Shown here: in pieces, positions 58,018 through 64,000 of the stretch | Layout of the letters: each line of letters starts with the position of its first letter | How positions within the stretch are numbered: the first letter of the stretch is position 1 | Program-made: the position numbers and the translations under genes | NCBI GenBank assembly: GCA_905182525.1 | Contig: CAJJBV010000004.1 | Coordinates: 1 to 64,000 of the forward strand | Reading direction: 5' to 3' | DNA: 64,000 bases | Origin: Cryomorphaceae bacterium | GTDB lineage: Bacteria; Bacteroidota; Bacteroidia; Flavobacteriales_D; Parvicellaceae | Notes under the pieces: generated by a model | Told to the model about the DNA's origin: nothing | What the model saw: only the letters and a program-made list of their open reading frames with translations | The model's database searches: none

Positions 58018-60600
58018 TTAAAATAAATAACTCACCATTAAAAAGTAGGTTCTACCATACATGTAGCCATATTTATTGGGGAATCTTTGAATATTTGAAG
58101 CGTCGTAACGTAATTGTTCAAACCCGCCAGTTTTGAAAGAAGTATTATCTAGTAAATTATTAACGTTAAGTCCTAATCTTATATAACTGTTGTTTTTATA
58201 AATTTTCCAGCTTTTTCCACAAAAAAGGTTAACAGCGTTTCCATCGCTTAACTTAGTTTGGTCAATTATATCGTCTCTGTATGGATACTCATTGCCATAG
58301 GCGCTAGTAGCTTCTGCAGTTCTTCTGTCAGGATTGGGAGATAAATATATATCGGCAAAATAATTAAAATTAATTCCAGCATACCAGTATTTTGGAGAGT
58401 TGTATTTAATACCAAGTGAAGCTGCTTGTTGAGGCATTCCGCCAATTTTAAAATTCCTTAAATAAACTACTTTGTCCACCGCAATTAGTTCTTGTGAATT
58501 ATCTCTGGTAATAGTTGCCACAGGTCTAGAATTATATAAATAATCTCCAACAGTAAATGCACCAGTTAATTGAACTGTAGAGGTAATATTACTTTCGAAA
58601 CCTAGCTCCAATCCCATAAAAATTTGGTCTACATTGGTCATCATATAATTTACAAAAGTTCTGTATTCATCGTGATAGAAAGATCTTGCCCAAGTTTGGT
58701 CGTTTATTTGGGTATAAAATCCAGTTAATCGAGCTTTTAAAAATGGAAGCCTAATATTATAATTTAAATCACCCGATATTATTTCAATAGAATTTAAATT
58801 TGGAACCAGTTGATCTCTTGTTCTTGGCGATACATATGCATTTCTAACATAAGGTGCTTCAGTTTTATACATGGCATTAAAGGATAACAAATGTCTTCCA
58901 GTAATCTTATACAAAAAACCCAATTTTAATCCGTAATTATAAAAGTTTTGCTTTTCGGACTTTCCTAAAGAGCTTTCTGGAAACCTTCCATTTTGCATTT
59001 TACCATTTCTCCAAAAAGTAGTAGTTGAGGTATTTATTCCAAAAAAAGATTCAATTCTATTTTTATTATAACTGTAGGTTCCAAATAACTCATTTTTATT
59101 TACATGAATGTCGTAATTGTAACCGAAAATATCTCCTTCTCTAACGATGTTATTAATGTTTTGCAAATCATTTTGAGCTAAAGAAGGATCGTCAAAATCC
59201 CTAAGTGCAAAAGGATCAATATCTACCCAAAAATCACCCCCTAAAAGATCATTCATTTTTCGGTAGTTTTTACTTTTATAAATACTTGCATTAAGTCCAA
59301 AATTTAAATCACTGTATTCATTAATATTTAACTTTCCAAAACTGTTAAACCCATAGTGCCTTGGGTCTAATCGATACTCTTCTACAATATATTTAGATCT
59401 TTTTCCAGTTAGTGAAGATTGGGTATTTCCAATATTATTTTGAGTGTATAAGTTGTTATAATTCCCTTGATACATTAAATCCCAATTTAATTGAGTAGTA
59501 TTTGGATCATTGCTTTGCCAACCATCTAAAATTTGTTGATATTCATTTTGACTAGCAATAGTTTGACTACCAGTTAGTGTACCTTGATCACTAATAAAAT
59601 AACTTGGTAAATACTTGTAATAATCAGGTCTTGGATCGTTGGCACCAAACCAATTTAAATTGGTGTTACTTGTTTTCCCCACAATAGCATAAAAATTAGA
59701 CTGAATATTTAATTTTTCTGAAAGTTTCCAATAATGGCCCAATGTCATGTAAGGCTTGTGATTGTCTCTATTTCTTGCATTTCTCTTTTTTTGAGTTCCA
59801 TCACTTTGAGTTTGATATCCCCAATATGGATTGTAAAAAGGATCTCCAGTAAGGTCATAAGCTTCTTGAACTGCAATACCTTGTCTTCCTTGAACAGTTG
59901 GTGCTCCAAAAACCATCAAATTCAAAGTATGTTCTTCATTTATTTTCTTTTCAATAGAAAGTAAATAGCTTCCAGCACTATAATAAGATCCAGGAACGTA
60001 TCCTTCTTCAGACCATCTTGAGGAACCACTTATTAAAAATCCCCAACCTTTTTTATTTAACCCACTATTATAGGTTAACATAGTTCTATTTCTATAGGAT
60101 CTATTGGTAGAAGCATAAGAAATTCTAGTTCCAACTTTTTTTAGGGAAGGAAGTGCGGACATATAGGAATAAGCCCCTATACTTCCAAAATTTGCTTCAG
60201 AATTGGATATTCCAAAGCTAGTTTCTGGATACCTAGTAACATCGTTTAATCCTCCCCAATAGCTCCAAATTGTCCAGCCATTTTCCGGATCATTTACTGG
60301 TATTCCATTTATAATAAGCCTAGTATTTTCAGAGCTGTAACCTCTAAGCCTATATCTAGCAGCACTAAAATTAAATCCTGCTTGGTTTACATAAACATCT
60401 CTTGAAGATTGTAATAAACCACTAATATCTTGGGATTGCAACTCATTATCTAGTAAATCTACTGTAGTGGTAAAAACTGGAATTATATTTTTAGTACTAT
60501 CTACTTCAAATGAAGCATCAGTTTGAGCTTGATTACTTAAAAATAACGAAGTTAAAACTGCAACAGAAAAAATTTTAGAATTGATATATTTACTAAACAT
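58018..60600 (-). CDS. TonB-dependent outer-membrane receptor
   Basis: An 860-residue protein with a signal peptide (VAVLTSLFLSNQAQ) and a plug domain (DISGLLQSSRDVYVNQAGFN, RLRGYSSENTRLIINGIPVN, ending near residue 165). A long beta-barrel follows and ends in the aromatic residue of GRTYFLMVSYLF. It lacks an N-terminal carboxypeptidase-regulatory-like domain, so it is not a typical SusC. It imports a large or scarce ligand using TonB/ExbBD energy. Downstream lies the DUF5689 lipoprotein; divergently lie two EEP-family hydrolases. That hints at a nucleic acid, nucleotide or phosphoester ligand, which is inference only. Confidence 0.9.
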   Translation of the reverse strand: MFSKYINSKIFSVAVLTSLFLSNQAQTDASFEVDSTKNIIPVFTTTVDLLDNELQSQDISGLLQSSRDVYVNQAGFNFSAARYRLRGYSSENTRLIINGIPVNDPENGWTIWSYWGGLNDVTRYPETSFGISNSEANFGSIGAYSYMSALPSLKKVGTRISYASTNRSYRNRTMLTYNSGLNKKGWGFLISGSSRWSEEGYVPGSYYSAGSYLLSIEKKINEEHTLNLMVFGAPTVQGRQGIAVQEAYDLTGDPFYNPYWGYQTQSDGTQKKRNARNRDNHKPYMTLGHYWKLSEKLNIQSNFYAIVGKTSNTNLNWFGANDPRPDYYKYLPSYFISDQGTLTGSQTIASQNEYQQILDGWQSNDPNTTQLNWDLMYQGNYNNLYTQNNIGNTQSSLTGKRSKYIVEEYRLDPRHYGFNSFGKLNINEYSDLNFGLNASIYKSKNYRKMNDLLGGDFWVDIDPFALRDFDDPSLAQNDLQNINNIVREGDIFGYNYDIHVNKNELFGTYSYNKNRIESFFGINTSTTTFWRNGKMQNGRFPESSLGKSEKQNFYNYGLKLGFLYKITGRHLLSFNAMYKTEAPYVRNAYVSPRTRDQLVPNLNSIEIISGDLNYNIRLPFLKARLTGFYTQINDQTWARSFYHDEYRTFVNYMMTNVDQIFMGLELGFESNITSTVQLTGAFTVGDYLYNSRPVATITRDNSQELIAVDKVVYLRNFKIGGMPQQAASLGIKYNSPKYWYAGINFNYFADIYLSPNPDRRTAEATSAYGNEYPYRDDIIDQTKLSDGNAVNLFCGKSWKIYKNNSYIRLGLNVNNLLDNTSFKTGGFEQLRYDASNIQRFPNKYGYMYGRTYFLMVSYLF

Positions 60601-60644
60601 TTAAAGAAGATTATATAAAGTAAATTAAGTTGATTACTTTTATG

Positions 60645-60652
60645 CAAAAATA
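60645..60652 (-). promoter_or_regulatory. Candidate -7 element for the TonB-dependent receptor
   Basis: The minus strand reads TATTTTTG, matching TAnnTTTG, 45 bases before the receptor ATG, in the 71-base spacer shared with the divergent EEP gene. Confidence 0.35.
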
Positions 60653-60671
60653 ATTTAATTATTCTTTAAGG

Positions 60672-61728
60672 TTGAAAGTTCAACATATTTTATTAACATT
60701 TTTACTTTTTTTCAAGACATTTTATTCTCAGAATAATAAGCCTATGGAACTTAATTTAGAATGCGTTGCATTTTATAATTTAGAAAATCTTTTTGATACC
60801 ATAGTCGATCCCGACACTAACAAAATTCTCCAGGAAGACTTTCACCCCTTTGGGTAAGAAAAACTTTAATACTGATAAATACTTTCACAAACTTAAAAAT
60901 TTAGCTTTTGTCTTAGATACCATTGGTAAAGAAGTTACTCCTTTAGGTCCAAGTATAATTGGTGTATGCGAAATTGAAAATACACTTGTTTTAAAAGATT
61001 TAGTGTCACAATCATCAATAGCTGATAAAAATTATAAAATTATTCATCACGAAGGCTCAGATGCTAGGGGAATTGACTGTGCACTTCTTTATGATCCTTT
61101 GCATTTTAAAGTAACTTCTAGTAAATCTGTTAAGTTTACTATACCAGAAAATGAAAGATTTAGATCTAGAGATCAGCTAGTTGTTTCAGGTGAATTGTTG
61201 GGTGAGAAAATACATTTTATTGTAGTTCATTGGCCATCAAGAAGGGGAGGGGAAGCTAAAAGTAGACCTAAGCGTATTGAAGCTGCTAAACTCACAAAAT
61301 CTATTGTAGACTCCTTAAAACAAATTGATAAAAATGCAAAAGTAATTGTTATGGGTGATTTTAATGATGATCCAATTTCTCCAAGTGTTGCAGATTTTTT
61401 AAAAGCCAAAAGATCTATGGTTCTTAAAAATAACCAAATGTATAATACCATGTATGAACATTACAAAAACGGAATTGGAACGTTAGCTTATAGAGACCAA
61501 TGGAATTTATTTGATCAATTTATTTTAACTCCATCTTTAATAGACTTAGATAAAAAATATGATGGCTTTAGTTTTTATAAATCGGTTGTATTTAATAAGT
61601 CATTTTTAAAAAATCAAAAAGGAAATTTCAAGGGATATCCATTTAGAACTTTTGTAGGGTCTACTTTTTTAGGAGGTTACAGCGATCACTTTCCGGTTTA
61701 CATGTTTTTAGTTAAAAAGGCTTTATGA
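60672..61728 (+). CDS. Endonuclease/exonuclease/phosphatase (EEP) family protein (one frameshift)
   Basis: The N-terminus from a TTG start is a signal peptide (HILLTFLLFFKTFYSQ). EEP motifs follow in order: CVAFYNLENLFDT, GVCEIENTLVL (metal Glu), FIVVHWPSRRGGE, VIVMGDFNDDP and GGYSDHFPVYMF (catalytic His). The break is near 60850: TTTCACCCC has one extra base, and correcting it joins EDF-TPLGKKNFN. Intact length is about 351 residues. The family are metal-dependent phosphodiesterases (nucleases, sphingomyelinases, phosphatases). The four-base overlap with the next EEP gene indicates an operon. Exported to the periplasm or beyond. Confidence 0.85.
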
Positions 61729-62933
61729 AGTTTTTATTCATAATTTTCTTATCAATAACTTCATTACTTACTTACTCTCAGGACTCTTTAAAAATTACTT
61801 TTTATAATCTGCTAAATTTTCCTTCTTCACAGCAGGATAGGACAGATACCTTAAAAAAAATTCTCGATTATATAAAGCCCGATATTTTTGTAGTAAATGA
61901 ATTGACTTCTTTTAATGGAGGAGCTTTAATTAAGAATAATGTTTTAAATGCTGGAGGTTCTAACATTTACCAAAGTGCATTATTTTTTGATGGTCCTGAC
62001 ACTGACAATTTACTTTTTTATAATCAAAATAAATTCTCTCTTTATTCACAGCAGCAAATACCAACTCAGCTTAGAGATATAAGTGAGTATGTTTTGTACT
62101 ATAAAAACCAAATTAACCTTGTAAGTGATACTAGTTTCATTTATGTTTATTCTATTCATTTAAAGGCGGGAAACAGCCCTGTAAACGAAGAGCTAAGAAG
62201 GCAAGAGGCAGAATCATTTAAACAATTTTTAGTAAATAATAATCGAAATGAAAGATTAATTATTGGGGGAGATTTTAATTTTTATTATGCTTCCGAACCC
62301 GGTTGTCAAGAAATTCTATATGGTCAAGGCTTAAATCTTCTAGATCCGATTAATCAAATGGGTAATTGGCATAATAGCAGTTCATTTAAAAATATTCATA
62401 CTCAAAGTACAAGATCTGCTACTGGCGGATATGCTGGAGGAGCATACGGTGGAATGGACGATAGGTTTGATATTATATTTGTTTCTAATGATGCTATTAA
62501 TGGAGCTTCAGGTTTAAAATATATTGAGAATACTTATATAGCGGAAGGTCAAGATGGGAGTTATTTTAATCAAGCTTTAAATAATGTAAATAATTCTCAA
62601 GTTCCTCAAGAAATTGCCAATGCGCTTTTTTATATGAGTGATCATTTACCTGTGTCTCTTTCTTTTTATTTAAATTCTCCTACATCAATTCTTATTCAAG
62701 AGAGCGATAAAATTAAGTTTATAAAAGGTTATAATTATTTAAATGTAGATTTTATGGAAAATCAAATACTAGATGTAACAATTTATGATTTAAATGGAAG
62801 AGTTTTATATAAAGACAAAACCTATAACCAAAAACAAATAGAAATTGACCTTTCATATTTCAGAAAAGGATTTTACATTATAAACTGCAATTTGCAAAAT
62901 GAAAGAATTAATCATAAGTTTATAATTGATTAA
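61725..62933 (+). CDS. Secreted EEP-family protein with T9SS sorting domain
   Basis: A 402-residue protein with a signal peptide (FIIFLSITSLLTYSQ) and EEP motifs: KITFYNLLNFP, DIFVVNELTSFNG (metal Glu), YVYSIHLKAGNSP, IIGGDFNFYYASEPG and MSDHLPVSLSFY. A type A-like sorting domain occupies the last 75 or so residues (DVTIYDLNGRVLYKDKTYN ... LSYFRKGFYIINC). It would be a surface-anchored or released phosphodiesterase exported by the T9SS. It overlaps the upstream EEP gene by 4 bases. Confidence 0.88.
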   Translation: MKFLFIIFLSITSLLTYSQDSLKITFYNLLNFPSSQQDRTDTLKKILDYIKPDIFVVNELTSFNGGALIKNNVLNAGGSNIYQSALFFDGPDTDNLLFYNQNKFSLYSQQQIPTQLRDISEYVLYYKNQINLVSDTSFIYVYSIHLKAGNSPVNEELRRQEAESFKQFLVNNNRNERLIIGGDFNFYYASEPGCQEILYGQGLNLLDPINQMGNWHNSSSFKNIHTQSTRSATGGYAGGAYGGMDDRFDIIFVSNDAINGASGLKYIENTYIAEGQDGSYFNQALNNVNNSQVPQEIANALFYMSDHLPVSLSFYLNSPTSILIQESDKIKFIKGYNYLNVDFMENQILDVTIYDLNGRVLYKDKTYNQKQIEIDLSYFRKGFYIINCNLQNERINHKFIID

Positions 62934-62957
62934 TAAGATTTACCTAATAACTTTTTT

Positions 62958-63405
62958 ATGAAAATATTTTTAAAAATAATTACTATAATTTCTTTTGGTT
63001 TCTTAATTGAATCTTGTAAAAAAGATAAAGAGATAACAAATTCAGACTTGTTAAATGGAGATTGGAATATTACAAATTTAGAATATGATACTCAGATGAG
63101 ATACCTGTTGTTGGAACTCAATCTTTTTCCGGAGAAGCTAACGATGCTGGTTTTTGGAGTTTTCAGTATCCTGAAAATACATGTTCTAATACTTTAAGTT
63201 TTGCAGTTACAATTGATAATCCGTTAATCTCTGCGATCTTTGATTCAATTCCAATTGATATTAACAGCAATGGAACTTGGGAATTAAGTAATAATGATAA
63301 TACTCTAACTATAACTGATGAGCAAACAGGTGCCGTTTCAAGTTATCAAATTTTATCAATTCAAGAAAATATTTGCTTTTTAGAAGGCCAAATACAGGTT
63401 GAATG
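62958..63405 (+). CDS. Small lipocalin-like lipoprotein (one frameshift)
   Basis: The N-terminus is a lipoprotein signal (ISFGFLIESCKKDKE, Cys about residue 20), followed by LLNGDWNITNLEYDTQ, an opening common to lipocalin-like Bacteroidetes lipoproteins. The open frame diverges near 63095. The next frame continues EIPVVGTQSFSGEAND, TWELSNNDNTLTITDE and ENICFLEGQIQVE to a stop at 63405. The sum is about 149 residues. It follows the EEP genes by 24 bases on the same strand. Ligand unknown. Confidence 0.7.
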
Positions 63406-63479
63406 AAATGTTTGGTTTTAGTCCTGTCTGTTGATATTGAGTTGAGGCTTAATAAATAATAAGATTACAGTCTTCTATT

Positions 63480-64000
63480 CTATATTTCTTCTGATATAAA
63501 TTCGTCAACTAGTTTGTAAAACTCATTGGGATTTTCAGCGTGCAACCAATGCCCCACATTTTTTATGGTTTTAATTTCTCCATTTGGGAATGCTGCTTTT
63601 ATATCCTGGAAATCTTCTTCAAGAATATAATTTGACAATTCGCCTCTTAAAAACAGTGTTTTTAAATTGGAATTTTCAATATTAATTTCTTTTAATATTT
63701 CCTCAATATTAATTTCAATTTGTTTTAAATTCATTCTCCATGCTAATTTCCCTTTTTCAATCCAGTATAAGTTTTTTAATAAAAATTGTTGAATACCTAA
63801 ATTAGAAATATGTTTTTTAATGACTTCTTGAGCATGACTTCTACTGATGGTTTTTTCTAAATCAATACTATTTAAACCTTTTAAAATTTCTTCGTGATGC
63901 ATTGGATAAGATTTTAAACCAATGTCAGCAATAATTAATTTATATACATATTCTGGGTAATTTTTGGCAAACATTAAAGCTACTTTTCCACCCATTGAGT
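63480..64000 (-). CDS. Alpha/beta-fold hydrolase, 5' end beyond window
   Basis: The frame enters from the right edge. The bases at 63996-63998 give the Ser of the nucleophile elbow HSMGGKVALMFA. Later come LFLRGELSNYIL (Asp/Glu region) and the catalytic His in NVGHWLHAENP. The pattern resembles YbfF-type esterases. About 170 residues are visible, and roughly 80-90 N-terminal residues lie outside. It is convergent with the lipocalin-like gene; the 74-base spacer holds no clear terminator. Confidence 0.8.
   Translation of the reverse strand, partial: SMGGKVALMFAKNYPEYVYKLIIADIGLKSYPMHHEEILKGLNSIDLEKTISRSHAQEVIKKHISNLGIQQFLLKNLYWIEKGKLAWRMNLKQIEINIEEILKEINIENSNLKTLFLRGELSNYILEEDFQDIKAAFPNGEIKTIKNVGHWLHAENPNEFYKLVDEFISEEI

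Overview
The window is a low-GC, gene-dense chromosome segment from a member of the Bacteroidetes, most likely order Flavobacteriales. Three things point there: a type IX secretion system (T9SS) block (gldJ, a PorP/SprF-like gene, porU, porV) followed by cdd-pdhA-pdhC; several secreted proteins with T9SS type A C-terminal sorting domains; and promoter -7 elements of the Bacteroidetes type (TAnnTTTG) with A-rich leaders instead of Shine-Dalgarno sites. I do not assign a genus.

Layout. 1-8.3 kb (minus strand) is an accessory block of repetitive surface proteins: a SprB/PKD/Ig-like repeat protein running off the left edge, an esterase-like domain that probably forms its N-terminus, and a roughly 1670-residue leucine-rich-repeat (LRR) protein. 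8.4-8.7 kb holds two tandem tRNA-Val genes. 8.7-16 kb (minus) carries folC, a TonB/ExbD/ExbD/ExbB energy-transducing operon, nhaD, a Glu/Leu-type dehydrogenase and anmK. 16-28.3 kb carries an acyl-CoA dehydrogenase, the T9SS block, cytidine deaminase and pyruvate dehydrogenase E1-alpha and E2. 28.3-32.9 kb carries recG, efp, a VOC protein and an SDR. 33-36.7 kb (minus) is a second mosaic surface-protein gene with an N-terminal blue-copper domain. 36.9-41.7 kb carries urocanase, a 54-residue Cys-rich protein, NADP-type glutamate dehydrogenase and kbl. 41.8-45.8 kb is the conserved rplM-rpsI-rpsB-tsf-pyrH-frr cluster. 45.8-56.7 kb carries an acidic lipoprotein, a radical SAM protein, an RND/MMPL exporter, rfbA, a polyprenyl synthase, a TIGR01777 epimerase and sucA-sucB. 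56.7-63.4 kb is a candidate nutrient-uptake locus: TonB-dependent receptor, DUF5689/choice-of-anchor lipoprotein, two EEP-family phosphodiesterases and a small lipoprotein. A truncated alpha/beta hydrolase ends the window.

How the genes work together. PorU, PorV, GldJ and the PorP/SprF-like protein would export and anchor the sorting-domain proteins encoded here: the LRR protein, the cupredoxin mosaic protein and the second EEP enzyme. The TonB/Exb operon would power the TonB-dependent receptor. Glutamate and 2-oxoglutarate metabolism recurs: two different glutamate-dehydrogenase-family enzymes, urocanase and 2-oxoglutarate dehydrogenase.

Caveat. Many core genes (folC, tonB, a gdh, gldJ, porU, pdhC, a prenyl synthase, an EEP enzyme and others) are broken by single-base indels, mostly in short homopolymers. 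In the LRR repeats the indels fall at bases that vary between repeat copies. This looks like uncorrected sequencing or consensus error rather than mass gene decay, so those genes are given as single spans with the breaks noted.
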